The translations under genes and the position numbers were made by a program. DNA of 45,381 nt from WSZY01 sp964559845 (GTDB lineage: Bacteria; Pseudomonadota; Zetaproteobacteria; Mariprofundales; Mariprofundaceae). Positions 7,973 to 16,113 of this stretch are shown here, one piece after another (position 1 is the stretch's first letter; the number at the start of each line of letters is the position of its first letter). The stretch is from assembly GCA_964559845.1 (NCBI GenBank), contig CAZLJF010000015.1:1-45381 (forward strand), in the 5' to 3' direction. The notes below the pieces were generated by a model that saw nothing but the letters and a program-made list of their open reading frames with translations, had not been told where the DNA came from and searched no databases.

Positions 7973-8694
7973 TGCAGATGCCCGGCTTTCGCTACGGAGA
8001 CAAGACTTACGAGTATTCGGTTCGCTTGCTGGGAACACGGAAAAAGACGATTTCCATCCATGTGCATCCGGATAGTTCGGTGGAGGTGAAGGCTCCTGCC
8101 CATATTTCGTATGAGAAAATTGCTGAAGTGATGACCAGGCGCGCGCGCTGGGTTGTGCGGCATGTTGAGCGGATCCGGCAACAGCGCCGAATCATTCTGC
8201 CCCGTGAATATATCAGTGGCGAAACGTATTTCTATCTGGGTCGGCGGCATATGCTGAAGATCAATGAGGCGGCGTCCGATCAGGTTAGGCTGATGCGGGG
8301 CTGTTTTATGGTTGCATGCAGGGATGCCCGCCCGGAGCATGTAAAAGCACTTCTGGATGACTGGTACAAAACACATGCGAGGAAGGTGTTCGAGCGCAGG
8401 CTGACTCTTGCGGTCGCCGATATCGAATGGCTGAAGGATGTGCCTCCGCTATCTGTACGCAGGATGAAGAAACAGTGGGGTAGCTGCTCCAGCCACGGCA
8501 GGATCAGCCTGAACTGGCATCTGGTCAAGGCGCCTGTGGAATGCATTGATTACGTGATCATCCATGAGCTGTGTCATTTGCGGGAGCATAATCACAGCAA
8601 GCGTTTCTATGCTTTGCTGGATCGCCATTTTCCGGACTGGAGGCCGGTTAAGGCCAGACTGGATGAGATGGCCGATCTTCTCCTGAACGAATAA
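7972..8694 (+). CDS. YgjP-like zinc metallopeptidase (M48/DUF45, SprT-type)
   Basis: The 240-aa protein has the HExxH zinc site HELCH at 198-202, followed by REHNHSKRFY, which supplies the further ligand. The family block MKKQWGSCSSHGRISLNW precedes it. Such proteins are common partners of hsdR genes in type I restriction loci, but their substrate is unknown; a protein-clipping role in DNA metabolism would be an inference from the SprT resemblance. ATG 7972 overlaps the hsdR stop (TGATG); ATG 7978 is an alternative. It is the last gene of the restriction operon and is followed by a hairpin. Confidence 0.85.
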   Translation: MQMPGFRYGDKTYEYSVRLLGTRKKTISIHVHPDSSVEVKAPAHISYEKIAEVMTRRARWVVRHVERIRQQRRIILPREYISGETYFYLGRRHMLKINEAASDQVRLMRGCFMVACRDARPEHVKALLDDWYKTHARKVFERRLTLAVADIEWLKDVPPLSVRRMKKQWGSCSSHGRISLNWHLVKAPVECIDYVIIHELCHLREHNHSKRFYALLDRHFPDWRPVKARLDEMADLLLNE

Positions 8695-8698
8695 AAAA

Positions 8699-8728
8699 AG
8701 AGCCCGAGGTCGATATCGTTCGGGCTCT
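8699..8728. terminator. Bidirectional terminator between the restriction operon and the former nrdJ operon end
   Basis: A perfect 9-bp stem (AGAGCCCGA at 8699-8707 with TCGGGCTCT at 8720-8728). Read on the minus strand it is followed by a run of seven T, so it is a strong terminator for leftward transcripts; on the plus strand the tail is poor. With the transposon removed, the nrdJb stop lies only about 45 bp to its right, so this was probably the nrdJ terminator. Confidence 0.8.
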
Positions 8729-8762
8729 GATCTGTTTGCAACTTATGGTGCAACTAACAGGT

Positions 8763-8767
8763 TTTGA
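8763..8767. repeat. Target site duplication, left copy (TTTGA)
   Basis: TTTGA directly precedes the left TGT terminus and is repeated exactly after the right terminus. Five bases is the length produced by Tn7-family transposases. Confidence 0.9.
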
Positions 8768-8788
8768 TGTGCTGTTATCATAGTTAAT
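8768..8788. repeat. Left terminal inverted repeat
   Basis: Twenty-one bases identical in inverted orientation to 25367-25387, beginning TGTGCTG. A further similar AT-rich motif (AATAATTAGAT) lies alone at 8850-8860, so TnsB-binding motifs appear widely spaced at this end. They lie in the presumed tnsA promoter, which would allow TnsB to regulate its own operon. Confidence 0.9.
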
Positions 8789-8911
8789 GAGACAGCCTCT
8801 TATTGGAATACAAACATTCTTCAGATTATCTTGTTATTTTATATTCATAAATAATTAGATTTTTGGTAAAAACGTTGCAATGGGGCCTGTTGCCTGATAG
8901 TAAGCTGATCC

Positions 8912-9556
8912 ATGGGCAACCCGGCACGAAAGATATCACGTCGAACGCGCGGAGTGCGCGGCTATTTCTACAGTCTGAAAAATGATCGCAGAGTCGATTA
9001 CGAGTCACTCAACGAGCAATGCCTGATGAAAATCCTGGAAACAGATCCCACGGTAGTGAGCTATTGTGAGCAGCCCTTAAAGCTTGAGTTTGAATGGAAT
9101 GGTCGAACCTACCTGTATACGCCCGATCTTCTTTCCGTAGATATCCATTCTCGGACGACGCTATATGAAGTGAAGCCCAAAAAGGCAATAGAGCAGGACG
9201 ATGGCAGGCTACAGGCAAAGTTTGACGCTGCTCGAAATTATTGTTCCAACCGAGGCTGGAAGTTTGAGATTGTAACCGATTCAGTACGGGGTTCCAGAGA
9301 GTTTCAAAGGGCTGATTTTTTGTGGCCGCATCTGATGAATCCAAGTATCGACCTGAATAGGGCGGAAGAGCTTTTTCAAAAGGTCGGACAAGCCTCTTGT
9401 TTCAAGATGAAAGATATTCCGGGGCCCCTCTCTTGGGCGAACCCTGACTACTGTTTATTGCTGTATTTGATCGGCAGGGGAAAGTTAGTCGAAACCCTGT
9501 ATGGACAGTTTGAGGAGGACACCATCCTTCAGGTATTTGGGGACAATGGGAAATAA
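8912..9556 (+). CDS. tnsA: TnsA-like transposase endonuclease subunit
   Basis: TnsA cuts the 5' ends of the transposon so that, with TnsB, the element moves by cut-and-paste. The restriction-enzyme-like catalytic domain is visible: YESLNE (E31/E35), YTPDLL with D72, and YEVKPKK with E86 and K88, which form the metal site. At 214 aa it is shorter than Tn7 TnsA (about 270 aa), as in several Tn7 relatives. ATG 8912 follows the left transposon end by 124 bp with no better start; the ribosome site is weak. The last bases overlap the tnsB start. It opens the tnsABC-tniQ operon. Confidence 0.88.
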   Translation: MGNPARKISRRTRGVRGYFYSLKNDRRVDYESLNEQCLMKILETDPTVVSYCEQPLKLEFEWNGRTYLYTPDLLSVDIHSRTTLYEVKPKKAIEQDDGRLQAKFDAARNYCSNRGWKFEIVTDSVRGSREFQRADFLWPHLMNPSIDLNRAEELFQKVGQASCFKMKDIPGPLSWANPDYCLLLYLIGRGKLVETLYGQFEEDTILQVFGDNGK

Positions 9557-11396
9557 TCCCCCAGGCTGGTTGAAAATGGGTATGAATTTCTGGATTCATG
9601 GTGCCAAGTTTACGGTTGTTGATTGCTCCAATCCAAAAAATACGGTGATTGAATCCGAAACTGGTCAACGCTCTTCCCATGATGTGGTCGCGCTCTTTTT
9701 GTCGGGATATGTAAAGCTTTCTGATGCTACCAACGATGGTTCATTGAAGATCGCAGAGCTGCCTGTTTCCAAGAAAGAACTGGCGCGAGCCAACGGGATC
9801 GCGAAGGACTTGGACAATTTGCCAAGTGAGCGAGGAAAAATCGGTTTGGCCATGGCTGACCTTGCGAAGAAATACGAAGTAAACCGTTCGACGATTGCTC
9901 TTTGGAAGAAAAAATATCTGGCAGAAGGCGTGCCCGGATTAATAAGGCGATTTGATAAACGTGGGGGCCGCGGGAAGAAACGTCTGGATTCCGACGTGGA
10001 GAAGATAATAAGGCAGGGAATTCAGGAACACTATCTAACCCGGACTCCCAAAAGTATGGATGAAACGATTCGCCTGATTCGCAGTCTCGCTGCTGCAGAG
10101 GGAATAGATGTCCCGGGTGTTGGTACAATTCGTAGCAGGATAAAGGAACTTTCAGAAAACGAGGTATTAAAGTCACAGAAAGGCAGTGCAGCTGCAAGTG
10201 ACTCGTTGCATGTCTCTCAGGCCGAACATCGGGTGCAGCGGCCTTTGCAGGAAGTGCAGATTGATCATTCACCGGCGGATGTGCAACTACTGTCGAGCGA
10301 GCTTCGGCAGGTTCTGGGAAGGGCGAATATCACACTTATTCAGGATGTATATACCAGAGTGGTTCTTGGCATGTATATCGGCTATGAGCATCCGTCATTC
10401 CTCAGTGTTTCATATGCTTTGAGAGAGGCTGTTTTTCCGAAAGAGGATGTGCTTTCAAGGTATGGCCTGGAAGAAAACCTCTGGCCTGTATATGGGCTCA
10501 TGGAGACTTTGCATAGCGACAACGCTACCGAATTTGATGGCAAACAAATGGATCATTTCTGCCTGATTAATCGCGTTGAGAAACGCTTTCGGCCAATCGG
10601 TCGTAAAGAGTATGGCGGGCATGTGGAGAGCGGGTTGAAGGCGATTCTGAAACACTTGCAAACGCTGCCGGGGACGACGTTTTCCAATCCTCAGGAAAGA
10701 GGGGATTACAATTCTGAAAAGCATGCGCAGATCGACCTGCAGGAATTGAGGCGCATCGTCTATTTGTGGGTTGTTAAGATTTTCAACACCAAGCCTCGGG
10801 ACGAGTTGGGAGGGTTGTCCCCTTTGCAGATGTGGCAGAAGGCCATTGACGATGGGTGGTGCCCAAGAATGCCCGCCAGCTATGATGCGTTCCGGTATTC
10901 GTTGTTGCCTTATGAGGAGAGAAAGATTGGGCGCCGGGGAATAAGTCTTAAAGGCTTTCAGTATAGCGGTCCGTGTTTGAGGCATTGGCGTGCCAAGGAG
11001 AAGGTTAACGAGCGAAAGAAATACAAAGTATATTATGATCCTCTGGATATGCGTTGGGTGGATTTCGTACATCCCGATGGGAGTGGTGTAACCAAGTTGC
11101 CGATGATCGGCTTTTCCAGTGAGCAGCCCATCACTCTCAGGGAGTTAAAGGCGGCTAAAGGGAAATCCGTCCGGTATCCTGCGGCAACGCCTGATTTGTA
11201 TCTTGCCCATCAACAGGAAAAGGAAATTCTCGAGAAAGCTGCCAGAAAGAATAAGAAAGCCCGGAGAGAACTGGAGCAAAGGTCGGATGCTAAGTTGCGA
11301 CAGAGGCGTGTGAATCAAAACGAGGGGGAAGGGTTCAATTCGGATATAGACTACTCATATCTTCCGGAATGGGCCAAGAAGGACGATCATGATTGA
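9546..11396 (+). CDS. tnsB: TnsB-like DDE transposase
   Basis: TnsB binds the repeats at the element ends, cuts the 3' ends and joins them to target DNA. A helix-turn-helix (KKYEVNRSTIALWKKKYLAEG) precedes the rve/Mu-type catalytic core. The triad is D240 in EVQIDHSP, D325 in TLHSDNATEF and E361 in GGHVESGLK, with the last two 36 residues apart. A basic tail (RKNKKARRELEQR) follows, where Tn7 TnsB contacts TnsC. ATG 9546 overlaps the tnsA end (ATG within GACAATGGGAAATAA); ATG 9576 is another choice, and an in-frame start at 9501 would lie deep inside tnsA. Length is 616 aa. Confidence 0.92.
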   Translation: MGNNPPGWLKMGMNFWIHGAKFTVVDCSNPKNTVIESETGQRSSHDVVALFLSGYVKLSDATNDGSLKIAELPVSKKELARANGIAKDLDNLPSERGKIGLAMADLAKKYEVNRSTIALWKKKYLAEGVPGLIRRFDKRGGRGKKRLDSDVEKIIRQGIQEHYLTRTPKSMDETIRLIRSLAAAEGIDVPGVGTIRSRIKELSENEVLKSQKGSAAASDSLHVSQAEHRVQRPLQEVQIDHSPADVQLLSSELRQVLGRANITLIQDVYTRVVLGMYIGYEHPSFLSVSYALREAVFPKEDVLSRYGLEENLWPVYGLMETLHSDNATEFDGKQMDHFCLINRVEKRFRPIGRKEYGGHVESGLKAILKHLQTLPGTTFSNPQERGDYNSEKHAQIDLQELRRIVYLWVVKIFNTKPRDELGGLSPLQMWQKAIDDGWCPRMPASYDAFRYSLLPYEERKIGRRGISLKGFQYSGPCLRHWRAKEKVNERKKYKVYYDPLDMRWVDFVHPDGSGVTKLPMIGFSSEQPITLRELKAAKGKSVRYPAATPDLYLAHQQEKEILEKAARKNKKARRELEQRSDAKLRQRRVNQNEGEGFNSDIDYSYLPEWAKKDDHD

Positions 11397-12207
11397 CGAT
11401 GATGGATTTTCTCGAATCCAACAGGTGCAGGCCGAGCGGTGGCTTCCACATCCTTATGCGGTCAGAGTACTGGAGGAGCTGGAGCTTGTCTTAAGACAAC
11501 CGAAAATTTCCGGCGCTCCGATAGGGCGTGCAATTATTGGTCGTTCCGGGGTCGGAAAAACCACCCTTCTCAAACGTTTTGTCGAAGAGCACCAGAATGA
11601 TGAAGGTGGGTGCCCTCCCCTGTTTATCAACACTCCGCCAGGCCCAAATCTGAATGCGTTGCTTTCTGCGATTCTTGAGGCAGTGAACGATTTTAAGCCA
11701 GGTGCAAGAACAGCTTCCGAAAAAATGAATCGCGTCTTGAGGATATTGGGTGAACTCAGGCCCCCAATGAGTATTTTCGATGAGGCCCAGAATTTAGCGG
11801 AAGGTACGGAGAAACAATCGCGCAATTGTATTAACGCTATCAAAACCATTAGCAATAATACTGGAACCCCAACGATCTTGTCGGGAACCGGAGATCTGAT
11901 TCCTGTCATCAGCTACGATGACCAGTATTTACGGCGTTGGCGACCGATCAGGCTGGAAGTATACCCTGATGGTCAGGATTTCATCGGTCTGGTTAATGCG
12001 ATGGTGACTAAAATTCCACTGAAGAAACAGGATGGATTTCTTGCACCAGCGGCCTATAAGAAACTCTATAAATACAGCGAAGGGGTTATCGGTCTGCTCA
12101 AGGAGATTCTGATTAATGCGACCGTTGAAGCCATTCGGGATGGCACCGAGAAGCTGACCGTAAAGCATATTCGGCCAATTATGGACATCGACAATCATTT
12201 CGTATGA
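11389..12207 (+). CDS. tnsC: TnsC/TniB-like AAA+ ATPase
   Basis: This ATPase polymerises on target DNA and links the target selector (TniQ) with TnsAB. Walker A is GRSGVGKTT at 51-59 and Walker B MSIFDEAQ, with D131 and E132. A sensor-like TPTILSGTGDLIP follows. At 272 aa it matches the compact TniB-type rather than the 555-aa TnsC of Tn7. Its start lies inside the end of tnsB and its stop overlaps the tniQ start (ATGA), so the four genes form one translationally coupled operon. Confidence 0.9.
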   Translation: MIDDDGFSRIQQVQAERWLPHPYAVRVLEELELVLRQPKISGAPIGRAIIGRSGVGKTTLLKRFVEEHQNDEGGCPPLFINTPPGPNLNALLSAILEAVNDFKPGARTASEKMNRVLRILGELRPPMSIFDEAQNLAEGTEKQSRNCINAIKTISNNTGTPTILSGTGDLIPVISYDDQYLRRWRPIRLEVYPDGQDFIGLVNAMVTKIPLKKQDGFLAPAAYKKLYKYSEGVIGLLKEILINATVEAIRDGTEKLTVKHIRPIMDIDNHFV

Positions 12208-13250
12208 GTTTGGCGGTTCGTCTTGCTCCATTGCCGGATGAACTGCTTAGCTCCTGGGTGTTTCGTACGTGCCATGCAAATGCGACATCATTTTATTCGC
12301 TACTATGGCACCATGGCCTGAACAAATATGCTCAGGTGGATTTGGATCAGAGCAAAAATACGAAGCTGACCCACTGGATTGGCAACGAGCTGATGCACCC
12401 TGAAGGAATGGATGGGATTTATAACATGAGCCTTCTTCCCATTCTTGATATCGAAGAGAAGTTTCCCAAACGCAGCTGGATACGCGGGATCGACAGGCGG
12501 GCCTCCAAGTGGCGGGCATTTCGATACTGCCCTGCCTGCCTTTCAGAAGATGAGCGCCCTTACTTTCGTCGATATTGGCGATTTGATTGGTATGAGATAT
12601 GCTACATCCACAAAATACGCATGCATTTGCTTTGCGGAAAATGCGATGCCCCTCTGATTCTCCATCGAGTTCGTTGGCAACGGCCACACTTGGCACATTG
12701 TCACTCATGCAGTGCTGACCTGAGACTAGAGAAGGTGCAGTCGGTGTCGGCAAATGAAACCGTGCTTGAAGCAGTGGCCGGGATATTCTCCATGCTAAAT
12801 GCTCAGGACAAAGAGACATATGCTGCAGTCCATTTTCTAGAGGCATTTGTCGATCGGTGGATAAGCCTGGAAGGAAGAAATTCTTTCGTGCGGAAGACAA
12901 ACCAATATGGGTTCCAATTTAATGCGGATGCGTTTAGAGAATCCCCACTATTGTCTCGGACAGTCGCGGCCTATCATCTGTGGCATGACCAATCAGAAGA
13001 CCTGAAAGTCTTGATTTCGGACAACCAGAAGTACTTTAATCTAGTTGTTCGAGATTTCGGACGTCCAGACATCATGGCCCCCTTCCATCAGGTGTTGCGT
13101 CAGGAAGTTGATTTAACGGAGGAACTGATACGGGAGACTGCAATGCAAATTGCAGCTACAGGTCGAAAGCCCACGGTAAAACGAATTAGTAAACGGTTGC
13201 TATGTTCAAGTAAAAAACTACAAAGGTTCCTTGAAGATAAAGATAGATAG
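12204..13250 (+). CDS. tniQ: TniQ/TnsD-like target selector
   Basis: TniQ-family proteins choose the insertion site and recruit TnsC. The N-terminal TniQ domain (PLPDELLSSWVFRTCHAN) is followed by paired zinc-binding motifs: C109-x2-C112, C133-x2-H136, C144-x2-C147 and C166-x2-C169. The C-terminus ends in a helix-turn-helix-like segment (KPTVKRISKRLLCSSKKLQRF). At 348 aa it is much shorter than Tn7 TnsD (about 508 aa). It is the only TniQ protein in the element, so it should be the one that recognises the site used here, downstream of nrdJb, unless TnsE made the choice. Confidence 0.88.
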   Translation: MSLAVRLAPLPDELLSSWVFRTCHANATSFYSLLWHHGLNKYAQVDLDQSKNTKLTHWIGNELMHPEGMDGIYNMSLLPILDIEEKFPKRSWIRGIDRRASKWRAFRYCPACLSEDERPYFRRYWRFDWYEICYIHKIRMHLLCGKCDAPLILHRVRWQRPHLAHCHSCSADLRLEKVQSVSANETVLEAVAGIFSMLNAQDKETYAAVHFLEAFVDRWISLEGRNSFVRKTNQYGFQFNADAFRESPLLSRTVAAYHLWHDQSEDLKVLISDNQKYFNLVVRDFGRPDIMAPFHQVLRQEVDLTEELIRETAMQIAATGRKPTVKRISKRLLCSSKKLQRFLEDKDR

Positions 13251-13335
13251 GAGTTATTATACAGTGTGAGCCTAGGTTCTTTGGAGTCAATGTCTTGTCA
13301 GCCAACCACAGAGTTTAAGAAAGTCTCAATAGAAG

Positions 13336-14373
13336 TTACCTAAAGAAGACGTCAATTCCTACAGTGCCATTTCGTTTTTTTATTGCATCTTTTTGTTCTT
13401 TGCTAATTTTACTGATCAATTGAGGTGATTGGCCACCACCTGGGTAGTAAATCATCACTGAATCCATTTCAGCATCTTTAAAATGGTCTGGAAAAATAAG
13501 AGCTGATTTCCGGTAGGCTAATCCAATAGGTTCAACACTAATTTTTCCATCATCAATAAATCGTTCATATGCGGCGACTTCAGTTTCATTAGCCTTACTT
13601 AATAGTTCTTCATAAAGAAATCGATTATTTGCAGGAGGAAATATGACCAAATAATTATGTACCCCCATTACCGCAGCACTGTTGTCAAAAACATCAATCG
13701 CTCCAATCCAAGGGGTAGCGAAAGTTGTGTCTCTTGTTTTTAGAAGGAAAGCATTTGGAATTATTTCTTTTTCTGGTTCTAATATCTGCTGCCTAATGCT
13801 GTTCATGTGGGATTGAAATACCCAAGAATATCCAAATTCTCTGAACCAATATAAATAAGCCGAAGTTAAAAAACCAATGCTTACTAATCGAAAATTATCC
13901 TGAAGCGGGCTATGTATAGATATCTCTATACTACGTGGTCTTTGCGAAAGATCGTTGATTACCCTGTCAAATACGTTCGGGGGATTCCTACTTTGATCAA
14001 TAGTAAACTCTATAGGCCCATCATCAAGCATATCATATTGACCATTAACCTTTATGCCATTAACCTTAAAATAACCAGTTTTCTTTCTGGATTGAAGTGC
14101 ATGTTTGTTGTTTTCTATAAGGTGAAGAAATTCTCCAAACCATTTGTCCTGTTTAGATCCAAAGTCGTTGTTACATTTTGTACACAAGACCGTCAGTAAA
14201 TTACCTTTAGCATATTTAGGGAAAATATGTGCTTTGCTGATTCTAGATGTTTCTTTTAAGGGAATTATTCCTAGACAAACTGGGCACATAAAGTGATCAG
14301 TCAAGTCAGGGTGAAACTTAGAAAGGTTTTCAGAGAAAATTCGGAGAATCCGTTTTTTCATTTCATTTTCCAC
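13336..14373 (-). CDS. HNH-type zinc-binding protein, possible nuclease effector
   Basis: The N-terminal 80 residues show a zinc-ribbon HNH arrangement: C30-x2-C33, then SKAHIFPK with H49, then C64-x2-C67-NND and KQDKW. This order of CxxC, AH, and CxxCN is typical of HNH endonucleases. The remaining 260 residues have no motif I recognise; they include QSRNPPNVFDRVINDLSQRP and a hydrophobic-aromatic segment around LTSAYLYWFREFGYSWVFQS. The gene faces tniQ convergently and is followed upstream by a 457-bp gap. Its position inside the defence cargo suggests an anti-phage role, perhaps cutting DNA alongside the Ssp genes, but that is inference. Confidence 0.6.
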   Translation of the reverse strand: MENEMKKRILRIFSENLSKFHPDLTDHFMCPVCLGIIPLKETSRISKAHIFPKYAKGNLLTVLCTKCNNDFGSKQDKWFGEFLHLIENNKHALQSRKKTGYFKVNGIKVNGQYDMLDDGPIEFTIDQSRNPPNVFDRVINDLSQRPRSIEISIHSPLQDNFRLVSIGFLTSAYLYWFREFGYSWVFQSHMNSIRQQILEPEKEIIPNAFLLKTRDTTFATPWIGAIDVFDNSAAVMGVHNYLVIFPPANNRFLYEELLSKANETEVAAYERFIDDGKISVEPIGLAYRKSALIFPDHFKDAEMDSVMIYYPGGGQSPQLISKISKEQKDAIKKRNGTVGIDVFFR

Positions 14374-14830
14374 GATAAAGGATGTTGATAAAACATTTGT
14401 TCAGTTTACTCAGTGTGGAAATTCCATGCAAACACTATAAGTCTGTCAGTAACACAGGTTGAGTCCCTATATTGCTAATGGGATGGTCCGCCCCGCATCT
14501 CTCGTTCTCGGTATCGATGTGCCAGAATGGGAGTTTGTAAATTCTATTCGATGGGAGGCACGGGACGAACCATAAGCAAGTATAGCAAGACGGAAGGCGT
14601 GAAAGTATTGCTGAAACGTTTGGTGAAAAGGTTAAGGGATAAATTCCCTGAATATATCAACTGCTTATGAGTACGGGCAGCGGAATCTCCGCTGCCCGTA
14701 ACAGATTGCCGGCGCATGCATGAAAACCCAAACAGAAATACAGATCGTTTCCTTCAGATGCTGAAGGCATCGGTTGGCAAGGGCATAGGGAAATTAGGGG
14801 GAGTATGTAAAGGTACCCAATGATGTCAGT
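14374..14830. other. 457-bp gap with a strong hairpin, no clear gene
   Basis: Two short overlapping frames exist (14483-14575, 30 codons; 14551-14670, 39 codons ending RLRDKFPEYINCL), but neither resembles a known family and neither has a clear ribosome site. They could be the remains of a lost gene. The left part must contain the promoter of the HNH gene, and the right part the 3' end of sspA transcription. The one firm structure is the hairpin at 14672-14700. Confidence 0.4.
14672..14700. other. Perfect 12-bp inverted repeat
   Basis: TACGGGCAGCGG and its exact complement flank a 5-base loop (AATCT). No T-run follows on either strand, so it is not a classical intrinsic terminator, although it lies 130 bp beyond the sspA stop. 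It could terminate with help, bind a protein, or mark an old recombination point. Confidence 0.6.
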
Positions 14831-15970
14831 CTAATGGTTTACCAAAGCTCTCACCTTCTGAGAAATGTGAACAGTTGCCGTTAAGATATCTTCTTTTGTT
14901 GTAAAGCGCCCTAGACTAAGCCGCAGGGATTCTTCTGCTTCTTGATGACTCATCCCAATTGATCGCAATACATATGATGGCTCCGTGACCCCCGAAGAAC
15001 AGGCAGACCCAGTGGATGCTGCGACATCTGGTTGTAGCATTTCCAGGAGGGTTTTTGCATTTACGTTAGGGAAGCGAACATTAAGGTTTCCCGGATGCCT
15101 GTTTGAGAAATCAGGCCCGTTCAATTTGATTCCAGGTATTTCAGTAGATATTCCAATAAATAACTGCTCTGCTAAATTCCTCATATGTTTCCGCTCAGTG
15201 TTTCCATTTTCAAGCATGAGTGACGCGGCTTTGCCAAAGCCAATAATTTGCGGTGTGGGCAAAGTACCGGGCCGGATACCATTCTCTTGCCCTCCACCAA
15301 AAAACAAAGGGGAAAGCATTGGTTGTAATTCACGGCGAATATAGAGGGCACCAATGCCTTTTGGACCATAAATTTTATGTGCAGAGAGACTCAACAAATC
15401 TATATCTGTAGAAATCACATCAATATCTTGTGCGATTGCCATTTGAGCCGCATCTACATGCAAAATGCCGCCATATTCATGTGTAATTGCTGCTATTTTT
15501 TTTAAGTCCTGGATGGTTCCAATTTCATTGTTTACGCCAATAATTGAAACGAATGAGCATTTGTTCCGGATTGAATTCGCAAGCGCTTCTAATGAAACCA
15601 TCCCATATGAATCGACAGGTAAAATTGAGACACTTTTTCCCTCACAGGAGAGGCGCTTTGCACATTCAAGAGAGCTTTTGTGTTCAATTTCACTGACAGT
15701 AAGGTGATTGTGGCGTGTGTTTCTAAGCATCCCCAAAATAGCAAGATTGTTTGATTCAGTCGCACCAGATGTAAAGATCACCTCATCGGGGTCAGCATTG
15801 ATCAACTCTGCCACTTGTTCTCTCGCCGTTTCTACAGCTTGGGCTGCTTTCCAGCCCGCAATATGCTCGTTTGAGTGTGGGTTGCCATAATCTTCTGTAA
15901 AAAATGGCAGCATGGCTTCGACGACCCGTGGATCAATTGGCGTTGTTGCTTGATAGTCCAAATATACCAT
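14831..15970 (-). CDS. sspA: Cysteine desulfurase of the phosphorothioation system (SspA/DndA/IscS-like)
   Basis: The enzyme takes sulfur from L-cysteine as a persulfide and passes it on for insertion into the DNA backbone. The PLP lysine is K199 in SLSAHKIYGPKG, H97 lies in SEIEHKSS, D173 in HVDAAQ, and the persulfide cysteine C324 in STGSACSSG. Length (379 aa) fits the IscS/NifS class. It is transcribed divergently from sspBCD, with about 143 bp between, as expected for a shared regulatory region. General NifS function cannot be excluded by sequence alone, but the presence of sspB, sspC and sspD next to it makes the DNA-sulfur role likely. Confidence 0.85.
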   Translation of the reverse strand: MVYLDYQATTPIDPRVVEAMLPFFTEDYGNPHSNEHIAGWKAAQAVETAREQVAELINADPDEVIFTSGATESNNLAILGMLRNTRHNHLTVSEIEHKSSLECAKRLSCEGKSVSILPVDSYGMVSLEALANSIRNKCSFVSIIGVNNEIGTIQDLKKIAAITHEYGGILHVDAAQMAIAQDIDVISTDIDLLSLSAHKIYGPKGIGALYIRRELQPMLSPLFFGGGQENGIRPGTLPTPQIIGFGKAASLMLENGNTERKHMRNLAEQLFIGISTEIPGIKLNGPDFSNRHPGNLNVRFPNVNAKTLLEMLQPDVAASTGSACSSGVTEPSYVLRSIGMSHQEAEESLRLSLGRFTTKEDILTATVHISQKVRALVNH

Positions 15971-16050
15971 GACCTAAATATCCCTTTGTTCTCAACATAT
16001 TACAGTTACTCTCGCTTATGATCATCATCTGGAACAGTATTCCAGAATCA

Positions 16051-16080
16051 TTGTGGACAGTAACCAATCGACATTATAGA
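16051..16080 (+). promoter_or_regulatory. Candidate promoter for sspBCD
   Basis: TTGTGG at 16051-16056 and TATAGA at 16075-16080, 18 bp apart, lie about 30 bp upstream of the preferred sspB start. This placement supports GTG 16114 over the upstream ATG at 16018. Confidence 0.45.
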
Positions 16081-16113
16081 ATCCACTGGTTTATTAAACC
16101 AGAGAGGAGATCG

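Noticed and set aside
14672..14700. Integron attC site
   Set aside because: The simple perfect hairpin lacks the R/L box arrangement and no integrase or cassette array is nearby.
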